A stretch of DNA of 64,000 nt from contig NC_021680.1 of NCBI RefSeq assembly GCF_000247815.1, forward strand, positions 4,860,782 through 4,924,781. Reading direction: 5' to 3'. The position numbers and the translations under genes are program-made. Source of the DNA: Ficedula albicollis. Taxonomy: Eukaryota; Chordata; Aves; Passeriformes; Muscicapidae. Shown piece by piece: positions 9,701 to 22,342 of this stretch (positions within the stretch are counted from its first letter, which is position 1; every line of letters begins with the position of its first letter). The notes under the pieces are model-generated. The model had not been told where the DNA came from. It did not search any database and worked only from the letters and a program-made list of their open reading frames with translations.

Positions 9701-12700
9701 AATCCCTCAACGCAACTAAGTATTGTCATTCCAATAATTTGTTATACTGAATTATTTTGCCCTTCTACAGTGTTTTGATTAATATCTATTTCTTCAAATG
9801 CACTTAAATCAGAATTCATCACATTAAGGTCGTGACATTCCTGCAATTTGGTTCTACAGAAGTAGCTTTCATTAAGGACAGGGTGATGACCTTAGCTTTG
9901 AGTTTTCTGGTTCTGTTGGTTTGTGCTACAATTTTAATGAGATTTAAAGTTGGGCTTTTAAGCATAGAATTCTTCAAATAGTGTTCTTAACAGCTGCAAT
10001 TTCCTCTGTGCAGCCCATTTATGGCTCCTAACCCTTTCCGACTGAACTCAGTGAAAGACACTTGTTTAACTCTCTGCTGGCCTTTATGAGATGTAGTAAT
10101 AAATGTTTCTGTCCCAGTGATGCCATTTGGTTTGATTAATATGCAGTAATCACTGCAGGGATGGTTCTCAGCATTGTATAAAATGATGGGCGTGATGCAA
10201 GGACACAAGCTATAACCCAAAAATATCCACTAAGCACCAGAAGGGGGTATACTACCCCTTTTTGTAATCATTTCACTCACTGTATGTTGTTCTGGAGCTC
10301 TTGGATTTGTGTAATAGCAAGCTTATGTTTAGGTGTGGGAGCAGATGGAAGCTAAAGTTTTACTAACTGTGTCTTTTTAGCATGCAGAAGACCAAACTTT
10401 GTCTGATGTCAGAAGCAGATGGCAACCATTGCTGCCTATCACAATACAGATATTACTAAATTCCTGCACTAGAAATCTAACAAAACCATACATAACAACT
10501 TTCTAGAAATATCCAGCTATCTAAAGCCTTTGAGACATGTGTAACGTTTAAAATATCAACCAAAAAAATTCTAAAAACCCTGAAAATATTTTATCAAGTC
10601 TAAATATATATTCTAATGCATTTGAACCATGCCGTAGGAAAAAATAATAAATCAGAAAGGCCCACTCTGATGAGATAAATCAGATCACATCTTTTATTAA
10701 TAGGAAAAAAAATTGTCAGAGTGTAGACAATTTCTAGACAAATGAAAGGATCAGTATCACTTTTCTAGCAAATGCTGACAGCTGTATTTTTTTAAAAAAT
10801 TCAATATGTTTTGAAGAAAATTTTTTTTGGATAAAGGCTTTTAACTATTAAACCAGAAGTCCAGCCTCTGAATGCATGCAAAAGGGTGGCCCCATATTAG
10901 TAGCAGTAAATTATCAAATAAATTTTGCTAAAACACAAATGCCTTTTCTTTTCACTGCTAGAAAAGTAATTGATAGTGTGAATGAAAGGAGCAAGTGCCA
11001 ATGTAATTTTTCTGCTACACTCAACTTCTGTCTGTGAGATCACTCAATCTACCACTTCTGTGCTGGTTTCATTTCTTCCTAAAGTACTTAATTAACCTCC
11101 AATCTGGAAATCAGGTAATTTAGTTCAAATTAATCTCCAACAAAACACAGTCCAGCCTATTGATGTGATTGCAAGAGCCCTTGTATTTTCTTTTCTCTCC
11201 TTTATTTTCATTGCTTTTATTCAGTTCTTCTTGAGTTATATGTAGTGTAAACCTAAAACAACTTTTGTACAAAGTAAAACTAACAGCCTGTATCTCCTGC
11301 CTTTCGTTGTGAGACCTGGCAGAAATATGGCTTGCAACTAGAAGGCACTTCAACACAGGTATCTTGTCCATAAGTTAAACTAAAAATAGTGGAAGTGTTT
11401 TTCAATTTTCTGTCAGTTATTTGCAGTACTGTTCGAGGCAAAGCACAGTTGACTGAATTTAGGTTTAACATAAACATCCAATTACTGATTTAGGTGTTGG
11501 GAAGCAGAGAAGACAAACATTTAAACAGAGAAGGAAAAGAACTTTCTGCTCCCTTTCCCAGGCTCCACATTTAACATTTGCACATTAGGAAATTCTAAGT
11601 GACTCCAAGCACACTACCTATACATATTGGGTACAGCATCACCAAATTACAGGATTTGAATATTTCTGATGTAGGAGTTGAACAGATCTCCTTGGTCACA
11701 CCTTGTGTTCAGCAATGTGGGTAAGTGTCTGTGCTCCTGGATGGAGTTAAAGTGTGGAAAAAACCACATTGAAATGTTCCAGTTCTGCTGGAGTTAGTTC
11801 TCCTGTTAAATATGAAGTCTCTGGGTCACAGAAGAGACAGATTCTTAAGAAACAAGTTCAGCAATGCTTGTGAAGACATTGCTCATCAATCCTTGAAAAA
11901 AACCTGTCAGGTTTCCAAATGCTGCATCAATGGGAAATGTAGGTGCCCTTTAGAACACGTGGTGAATAAGGAATAAAGATTGCAAACAGTATTAATGTGT
12001 CCATTCATCCTCATGCAACAGAAAGAGTCATAACATTACCTTACAGGGATTTTCTGTGAATGAAGCATTAATGTCCTGGAAAAGGCAGGGAAGACATTAA
12101 TTTTATCATTCCAGGATCATTTTATGATTGTATTTCTTCTAAAGAACTGAGAACCATGAAAAAGGCATAAAGAAGTTCCTTCCAGCTTCTGCTGCATATT
12201 TTCATAATAAGTTTTTCCCAGAGCAGAGTGAAATAAAAAGTTAAGTTTTGTTCAAGAAAAGTTTAACATTTGCACACTACAAATACTGTAATTATAAAAA
12301 AGAAAAGCTCCTGCTCCCATCCATTTCAAACAGTAATTTTTTGTTGTTTGTCTCAGCTTCGGTGTTGGTTTTAGAAGCTGTTACTTTCTAATGAATATGG
12401 AAGGTTTTTTTCTTTATTTTTTTTTTTTTCCATTTATGGCGTCTTTAATGTTTTGCTCACAGAAGAACAATTTAAGAATTCCACAGGCACTGTAATTCCA
12501 ATTTAAAGTGATGTTAGCTTTATTTCTTTCTTAACTCAGCTGTTTTTGACACCTTTTGTTAGTTTTTTGCCAACTTAAAACATTGGAACTACTGTTTATG
12601 TTCATCTGCTTGATGAACTGTGTAGTTATTTCATAGATCTTCCTCTAAATAATTCTGAATGTCACTTAACTGCTCCATCTAACCACATTTTGGGCATGTT

Positions 12701-13699
12701 TCTTTCTTTGGCAATAAGATTGAAAGAGTATAAATATTATTTTTTTTTTTAAATGGTGGAGAGTCCTCCCAAACTGCTATTATCACTTCCAGTTAATGAG
12801 CACTTCTTCTGCTGGCAGGAGAAGGTGATTGTAATGGGATGAATTACCTGTCCAGCCACTGTGAATCTCAGCAGGAGAGAACACAAAGCACAGCAGGGAC
12901 TCTGGTTCAAGGACTGAAGGGGGACAAGCCCCTTCATCTGTTTTTGGCATTTCTAATTCTATAAGAAACTCCTTTCAGGAACCCTAAGTCTTTTGTTGTT
13001 TTTTTTGAGGTGACAGAACACAAGAGGTTTCTTGCTTGGAACCCATTATCATGGATGCAGAATAAATTGGATAAATACTAAATGAAATATTCTAATTCAT
13101 CCCTGTAGCTTTTAGAAGGATTTATTAAAACAAAAAAAAAATTTAAAAATTTGTGGGGTCTTCCAGAAGAGGAACAAGAAGATTTCCCTGCAAAAAAAAA
13201 AAATAGATAATGCATCCATGCTAACATCAAAACATACTATTACAAAAAAAATTATATTTTCAATATCCTTCACATCAAATGATCTTTAATATCATAAATT
13301 TCTGGTACTTTCTCTGTATTGAAGTTTCTACAGTTTGTCTTTCAATGTTTCTGTAGTGGCTTATTGTGACTGAAGGAATCTATGAAACAGAAATTCAGCA
13401 TGACATGAACTCACATGACAGAGTAACCAATTTCACAGTTTCTGGATTTTGGTAGTTTGTGCTCATAAATGTATTGCATCTATTTTCTAACTGAGTGGAG
13501 GGGGTTTACATCTGCAAAGATTTTGAACTTTCTCAGCTGCTGAATTTTATTTTGATATTTTTCCTTTTTTCTTCTTTTTTTACAATTAATAAATAGTTGT
13601 TCTTCAAATGAAGGAACCTGATGTTGCACAATATTGCATAAGGAGTGTAAAACCTCATATCAAAATACCAGGAAAGGCTCCTTTGCAGATTTAAGTCTT
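6731..13699. other. Long AT-rich unique stretch, no gene seen
   Basis: Seven kilobases without a recognisable repeat tail, RNA gene or credible exon. Open frames are all under about 85 codons and look random. Short A or T runs occur (for example 6908-6921, 7841-7853, 12415-12430, 12738-12750). It is typical of a gene desert or a very long intron; conserved regulatory elements cannot be judged from one sequence. Confidence 0.6.
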
Positions 13700-13960
13700 A
13701 TTTTCAGAAAATAAGTGGTGCACTGCTTTTGCATTAGCTCCATAAAGGGATTTAACTCCAATAGAAGAAAATCCAGTCAAGAAAACTCAATATATAGGGT
13801 TATGCAACTGGTCCTGTCATCTGTGCTTTAGCTGGGTTAATTTCTCGATTTGCATTGTTAATTAGTCATACAAGAAAAAATATCCCTAATTAGCCATTTA
13901 TTAATCATAGCTGATAAAAATCTATTTAATTTTCCATTCAAAAATTTTCGTGTTCTATTT
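13700..13960. promoter_or_regulatory. Candidate conserved non-coding element
   Basis: An exact POU octamer ATTTGCAT lies at 13848-13855, beside TTAATTAG at 13858-13865 and CTAATTAG at about 13886, with further TTAAT motifs. Clusters of homeodomain/POU-type sites in a gene desert resemble developmental enhancers, but such AT-rich motifs also occur by chance. This is an inference from motif density only. Confidence 0.2.
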
Positions 13961-14878
13961 ACATGCAGAACAAATCTAGAAAGTGGGTGCTTGGCATAGC
14001 AAAGTGACAGACATCTGCTCCAGCATCCTGCAGGACACAGAGTACTCTAAACTTTTGGATGAGAAAGTTCTGAGCTATGAAACTTATCAAAAAGGGCTCT
14101 TGTCACACACATTAAGTGTTCCAATGTTGTTACACACATTGCAACAGGACTCCAAGGCAGAGTTTCATGTCAAAATAATAAATAATAAGGTAGGAAATAG
14201 CTGCAAGGTAACCTTGTTTGTGTGATGGAACTTTTCCTTAGTTTATCCCCAGTCTTTCATCCAGGCATGAAACTTTTTCTCTGTTTTGCTGAAATTTCCC
14301 TCCTCACCCCAGGTCTCTGCTTTAGGAAAAGGGCCTGTGTTCCTCTCTGCCATCAGTCAGAAAAAATAATCAAGAGCCTTTTCTCTCCCCCAGACCCTAG
14401 TGAAGCTCCTCTGTGATGCCTCTGCAGCGATTCCATGAACACAACTTCTGAGGCTGCAGGGGTTTTAAAGCAGCAGAAAAAAGGAAAAGTGTGTGAGACA
14501 CGGCAGAAATGAGCAGAAGACCTCACAGATTAGAGTCTTGCTGTGAAATCTCTGGGAACTAGGAACTAGGGCAAACCAATGCATGAATGAAAAGAGGAAA
14601 GGCATTCTGGATTCCCTTTTTTGGCCAGGGGTTGAAAAACTGGCCAAGATCAATGAAATTCTGGTCTCTTGAGCCCTCAAATTCGTACCAAATTCCATGC
14701 CTGCTGCTGGAGTACTTCCATCTCAAACCTTTCAGTGATTTTATGGTTTTTTGAGATGAACAAATATCTTGACAGCTTAAGCACTTATCCTGAGGTGGGC
14801 ATTAACTGATAATTCTTCTGTATCAGACACCTTGCTGTTGAGACAGAAAACATACATCTGTCACTAGCACATTCCCAG
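13961..14878. other. Unique sequence, no gene seen
   Basis: Small open frames of 64-80 codons occur on both strands, with no recognisable protein or splice context. Confidence 0.5.
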
Positions 14879-14945
14879 GGTGGTTTGGGTTGGAAGGGAT
14901 TTTAAACCTCATCTCATTCCACTCCCTGCTATTCACCCCACTGGA
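14879..14945 (-). mobile_element. CR1 LINE 3' tail scrap
   Basis: 'TGGTTTGGGTTGGAAGGGAT' followed by 'TTTAAACCTCATCTCATTCC' is the reverse complement of a CR1 3' end. Only the terminal ~65 bases are recognisable. Confidence 0.65.
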
Positions 14946-15936
14946 ATCACTCTGTGCAGGCAAAGGGACTTTCTCCTGTCCTTGGAGTTTCTCATACACA
15001 GGAAGTAAAATCCTCCCCACCAAGATCTCAGACCTGCATCTATTTCTGACCCATCACCAAGGAATTATCTCGCTCTTGAAGCAGCTGCTCATCATCAACA
15101 CGGGGAAGTTCAGTTAAAATTTAGGTTTTGACATAAAAGAGCTGGATCACAGTCAGCCTGGTGCCCACTAGGACCCCCATATCCTTCCCTGCCAAGTTGT
15201 TTTCCACGGGGAAGGACCTTTGCATGTTCTGGTGCCCGGGGGGATTTCTCAGGGAGTTCCCCCTTGTCCAGCTTCACTGGATTCATCACGGATGAAAGGG
15301 TGAATAAACCCCCCCCCAAAACACATTCACAACAGAATTTAGTTTCATTCATCACAATTTAATGTAATCATACAGGTAGACAAAAGTCAAGGGTTATTCT
15401 CCTGAAGATAATTCTTGTTGATACCTTTGATTTCTTCTTCTGTAATTATAAGTGCAAAATTAACAGTATTTTTTTTTTTTTTTAAGGGAAGGGTATGGTT
15501 GACCTGAGATCAAAGAAATGCAGGTTTTTAGAACTAAACTGAGTTTAAAAAAACAAAAGTGCCATAAATAGTAAATGGATGTATTTTCTATAAGATATTT
15601 CAATTCTATGTGGCATTAAGTTGAAAGTAGTGCAAGAGAAACTTAGATTTCTATATACAGGGAAAAAAACCCCTGAATTTAGGTTAGCTACATTGTCCCA
15701 GTATATTATTTTCCCCTCTACACAATAATGGTTGTCAGGCTGCATGCCTCAGTTTCCCATTTTTAATTCAGGGTGGTAAGGCACACAATTCTTGCTATGA
15801 GAAGCCATTGAAGACACCACGGTGCTGTGGGCGACCCAGTTTCCAATCTGCATCCTCCCTGAGATGTTGTCAAAGGCAAAAGAGAATGAAATAATCCCAA
15901 GGCTTAAAAGTGAAGAGAAAAAAAAGTTAAACCGAC
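14946..15936. other. Unique sequence, no gene seen
   Basis: Contains a C run at 15309-15317 and a T run near 15470-15483. Small open frames only. Confidence 0.5.
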
Positions 15937-17278
<1,342 letters not shown>

Positions 17279-17313
17279 TTCCCTGAAACTTCCCTTCCCT
17301 GAAACTTCCCACT
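17279..17313. repeat. Residual TTCCC / CTGAAACTTCCC repeat
   Basis: Two units of 'TTCCCTGAAACTTCCC' type close the array on the right side of the poly-C run. Confidence 0.85.
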
Positions 17314-18177
17314 TTTGTCCCCGAGTCTTTTCTTTTGATAAGACCTAGTATTTCGAAATTTGCAGGTTTTTATTTTTCTATTTCCATTAGAGATGAAAGA
17401 AGCATCACTTGCCCGAGGAGGAGATGTTTATCTGGTATTGTAAAAACTCCTCAGCATTTAAAAAATTAAAAATAAAACAAAGCAAATTCAATGGTTGTGT
17501 TTTTGTTTTGGTTTTTTTAATTTTTTTTTTTAAATAAAGGATTCAGAGAAGGTGGAAAAAAACCAAATTTCTTTTTCTTTAAGTACCATGTGCTATGTCT
17601 TATCAGGATGCAGTTTTACCCAAGCCTGAGAAAAAAAATCTCTGAGAGGAAAGTTGTGGCATGTTCGCATTGATATTCACGGTCAGAGCTAAAGTCAGAA
17701 AAAATTGAAAATATGTATTTCATTTACCCATTTATCTACAGTGGCATTTGATCTTTTCTTTGGAAATTAGATAAGCAATGACAGTCCACACAGAACTGTT
17801 TCATTATGTCCAACATTCTTCATGATAAAGTGAGAACAGTGAGGCTGTGTCAACTCTGCAGCTTCTCAGCACGAAGAGTTTTACAAAAAGTTACGTGTAT
17901 TACTTACCAGGAGAGATATTTTTACCCAAAGCCCTTCTTTCCTTTCAGTTCAGACTGCTGCTCTGTTCTTTCCTGTCTTTTATGATACTGTGCTTCATGC
18001 TGAGCTTACTGGAATTTTAATTAGGCGTTACCTTAATGTGACTATATACTAAATGTTAATCTTATGTTGCAAACCTTATTCATCTACATTTTCCTAAGGA
18101 AAAATGGGATAATTAACCACCTCCAACACTCAGGTGGAGAATGGACTTGTGCATTATAAAGGTTGATCCATCAAATT
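17314..18177. other. AT-rich unique sequence, no gene seen
   Basis: Contains T/A runs at 17505-17535. No repeat or coding signal is recognised. Confidence 0.5.
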
Positions 18178-18308
18178 CCATTCTTGGAGATACTTAAACC
18201 CTGAGTAGACAAAGTTCTGGACAGTGGAGTCCTGCTGACTCTACTCTGAGCTGGGGTGGGTGATCTCCAGATGCCCCTTCCAGCCTCAGCTATTCTATGA
18301 TTCTGTTA
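18178..18308 (+). mobile_element. CR1 LINE 3' end
   Basis: 'CCATTCTTGGAGATACTTAA' followed by 'GGGTGATCTCCAGATGCCCC' and 'TTCCAGCCTCAGC', ending in 'TATTCTATGATTCTGTTA', is a diverged CR1 3' untranslated end with its characteristic terminal octamer-like repeat. A T-rich TTTTATTC-type stretch follows (18325-18405). Confidence 0.8.
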
Positions 18309-21300
18309 TTAGGTTGATGATTTGAATAGTGATTCTTTTATTTTTTTTTATCCTATTTTTATTCTTTTTATTCTATTTATTTTATTCTCTTTATTCTATT
18401 CCTGTCCAGGCTGACTTGAAGGTGGTTCTAGGAGATGTCTTAGGCAGATAAACACCTCCAGGGCTTAATTTCAGAATTATCCAAATTAGTGTCTTAAAAT
18501 TTTCATTGAGATTTGCCTTTTAGCCATTTTCATCACATATCATATATTATAAATAATTGGAAAGAATTAAGGAAAGCTATATGCTTCCAGTATATAATAA
18601 TATAGTTGGCAGTGTTGGGTCAAGCAATTAGTAATATATAACCCTGGCTAGGTATAAAAAGATGCATTAAAGTAATAGTGAAGGTAAAATGTTTCATTTA
18701 CAATGGTTCATTCAGGGAACAATTTACTCAAATATTATAGTGGTTGTAATCTGTGTGAGGAAATTGAATCATCAGTTCATAGGGTCAAATTTAGCTGAGA
18801 TTTTTTTTCAATTGAAAGTCAGATTTCAGCTTATATGACTTGCATATCATCATATCAGATGGTAGAAATCTAAAGGTGCTACTGTGAGCCAGAACTGGAA
18901 AGAGATCTGGAGAAAACACAGTTAAATCTTTGTGCAATTTATCAATATGAGGTACCTCCAAAAATTTTAAATATGTCAAGACAACTAGTTTTATTGGTAG
19001 TTGGAGATACAACTGAAAATTTCTCAGGAGACTCATAGAAATAAAGCCCAACAGTTCCTTAAATCTCTCCACAGCATCACTCTCTGTTAGATTCTCCAGA
19101 ACTGTGCACTTTTGGAAGCATATCTGTTCAGATGTTAAATTTATATCTTCTGAATTTTTTCTGCCTATAAATATAAGTTCTATTTTGTCACTGTGCATAT
19201 TCTGAATATTTCTGTCAAGAAAAATGGTCCTATTCAGGAGGGGTCATTAACCAAACAGCTTGATTTTGGGACATGTTGTTTGCATCATACTACATTGACT
19301 TCTGGCAGGTCTTTCATTAGAGTCAATACCAATCATTTTTAAGATACAAAACCACTTAAAACTGCTTAGGCAGTTTGTAAATAGTCATACCACAGAATGC
19401 ATAAGCTCCATTTTATGCAGGTCTGCAAAGTTTACTGTGTAGAAGCAAAATTTTAATTCAGAAGTGATCATCTTCCTGATGGCAAATAAAAGTGAATATC
19501 CAACCGACTTTTTTTTTGCATTGCAGTTCTTATTTTAGCTTAATTTTAACTTCTAGCCAAGCCATAAGGTCCAAATTGAAGCAACACTGAGAATTGCTGT
19601 GTCTCCCTATGACACAGCTTGCCATTGCATTTTTATTGTTGTGCACAATAATTTAGTTCTGAGGCGCTGAACAGACAGAAAATATAAAGTTTTATATGTT
19701 TTGTAGCTCATAATTGAACAAGAGGCCCCAGGAATATAAAGGGCCACAAATAATGTTTAAGAAGATAAATATTTCTATCTTTCTGTGGACACAAGTATCA
19801 AATCATGATTTAGTGCAACGTTGTTCTCCAAGAAATGACAGCTATGATGAATTCTCATCAAAGTACACTGGACAATACTGGCAGGCTTCTTTCTAATTTA
19901 ATTTCAATTTTCAGTCAATATGAATTCCCTCAAGTGAGTGTTTGGTGTGGATTTGAGGACCAGACCTGCAAAATGTTTTCCATTTCATATTAAAAAAACA
20001 AACAAACAAACAAAAAAACCCCCACAAATTCACAAGAGGTCCTCGTGACATGTAAAACATTTTCCTGACGTATAAGGGCACAGTGAAACCTGATAATCTA
20101 GGTTAAGACAATTAAAACTGTGAAATGTATTAAACATAAATTGTTTTACAGACAGTACATACACCATATTAAGAGGAAGGTGAATTTCTCTTTCTCTCAA
20201 GATAATTTCAAGTTTGTATGGTACTTTCAAAATATCTTGCAGCTCAGAGGCCATACCATTCCAGAAGAAAAGGTTTATTTCTGAAAAGGTTTATTTCTGA
20301 AACTACTTATATTAGTTCTGGCATAAAACATCATACAAAAATTTACACATGCAAACCTATATGAATGCAAACAGCAACCACCTTGGGAACGATAAAATGT
20401 ACTTTGATATTCTATTCATTACATCCATTGGTAAGGAGAAGGTAGATTTACAAGGAAAATGTGTTCAAATAATGACTAAGGCTTCAAAGACACAATAAGA
20501 AAGGTAATTGTTCAAATATATTATCTGGTCTCTGGTTTTTTTTTAAAGAGTAGAATTCAAACGAAAAATAATAATATTTTTTTCTGAGGGCAAGAATAAA
20601 AAATAATACCTTTTGTACAGACAATTTTACATAACAATGGCCATGATACAGATAGGAGCAAAAGGCTCTGTTTGATGTTGTCAAATATTTCTTAAACATA
20701 AAGCAAGAACAGAAGTTGAATGTCATCAAAAAAGACAGAGAGAACTTTAAAAGAAAATATGTTTCTGAAATGCATTCATCCCTTTGTACAGTGATCTAAA
20801 TGAGTGTTGAATTTTCATTAGTTGATAGAACCCTCATGCCACATGGAAAGTCCTGAATGTCCAGCAAGGGAATTCAGAGCAGATTTTCTGGTCGTATCAG
20901 TAATGCCACACACAATTTATGTTTATGCCTGGTAATTAAACTTTTTTATTTTTAAAATTATCCACATTTAAAAGTCCACCTTAGGGGTTCACATACTTAC
21001 AGTGTTTATATACTTACTGTAAGGCTGTTCACATGCTAAGTACTTACAGTAAGCTCAATGAAGGATGTTTTTAAGGGGCCTGGTGGTTTGGATCTGTGAT
21101 CTCCAGCACTCTCTTAAGTTGTTTACAAGTCATTTCTTTCAGCCAGGGACCTTATCACCTTGCTACTTACTTTTGTGGACAGGGGCTGAGCACAGCCTGC
21201 AAGGATTATTACATTATTTCCTTATCACAAGCTCATTCAGCTCTATTTCTGTAGCTTTTCACCGTGGCACAGAAGAGGTCTGTACTTTTTACCCCTTAGC

Positions 21301-22162
21301 AATCCATCAAATGCAGGCTCACTTTGCATATTTCAGAGTAGTCACCTTTGGCAATCCTTCCTCCTGCCATTGCTCTCAAAGGACTATTTACCTGAAAATA
21401 CTGCTAAGGTGTTAAATCCTCCTTATGAGTTTCGAGACAAATATATATATTTATGGAGGAAAAATCCAGTCATGCAATAGTTCTCTATAAACAGCTGTAA
21501 GAACTGAATAACAGAAGCTTGTGCTTTCTGTATGTGGCAGAAAAGGAGAGGTAAAACCTAGTTAAAGGCATATAAGGACTGCATTCCTTTAGAGATCCAT
21601 GTAAGTTTTATCAGAGAAGTAAATAAAAAAAATAATAATAAAAAAGAATACCCGTGTCTTTTAAAAAGACAATCATAAAGATCTACAATACTGCCCTGTA
21701 ACTCTAATTCCTTCTTAGTTTGTACCCTTTCTTCTTTCAAATGAAATCTTCCATGTCTTATTTCCAGCATGATTTTTGTCAGAGCTGGGCTTCTGCCTCA
21801 CTGAATGTCTGAGTACAGCAGGCAAAGTGATTCTGAATATGTAACCTCATATATGGTGGAGCCTGAGATATTTCTGAGAAAAGAAAACCAAAATGCCTTT
21901 CAGTATCAGCTAACTGGAATATTTCTAGCTCAGAGGCTGAAATCTATAGATACAATTATAATCCATAGATGCAATTTCCTTCCTATGTCTCTTTTGTTGC
22001 AATGATGAGTAACAAAACATTCTGAGGATTTTCATAAACAGCACATCTATATACAAGACCTGTAGCTGCAGTTCTTCCTTTTCTCCTTTCAACTGACAGG
22101 TTGAAAACTGAGGATCTTTATAATATGAATTTTTTATTGTATATCTTTCAAATATAAGAGCT
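18309..22162. other. AT-rich unique stretch, no gene seen
   Basis: Holds low-complexity TTTTATTC-like DNA at 18325-18405, an (AAAC)n-like run at 19990-20015 and a 17-bp direct duplication of 'AAAAGGTTTATTTCTG' at 20267-20298. A 135-codon minus-strand open frame (18791-19198) has no recognisable domain and is probably chance. Confidence 0.55.
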
Positions 22163-22308
22163 ACAGGACTATTTCATTGTCTGTGATTTAGACCATGATA
22201 AAGCAAAATAAAGGAACATAAACCCAGGATTTTATACAGGACTATTTCATTGTCTGTGATTTAGACCACGATAAAGCAAAATAAAGGAACATAAAACCAG
22301 GATTTTAT
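22163..22308. repeat. 73-bp tandem duplication (2 copies)
   Basis: 'ACAGGACTATTTCATTGTCT' starts both copies, at 22163 and 22236. The copies differ at about two positions (CATGATAAAG versus CACGATAAAG; AAACCCAGG versus AAAACCAGG). It lies immediately before the GGAA array. Confidence 0.95.
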
Positions 22309-22342
22309 GTGAGAAAAGAGGGTGTTTTACAGAGGAATTTGA

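Noticed and set aside
18791..19198. 135-codon minus-strand open frame
   Set aside because: Leucine-rich but matches no family I know; likely chance in AT-rich DNA, though a decayed gene cannot be excluded.
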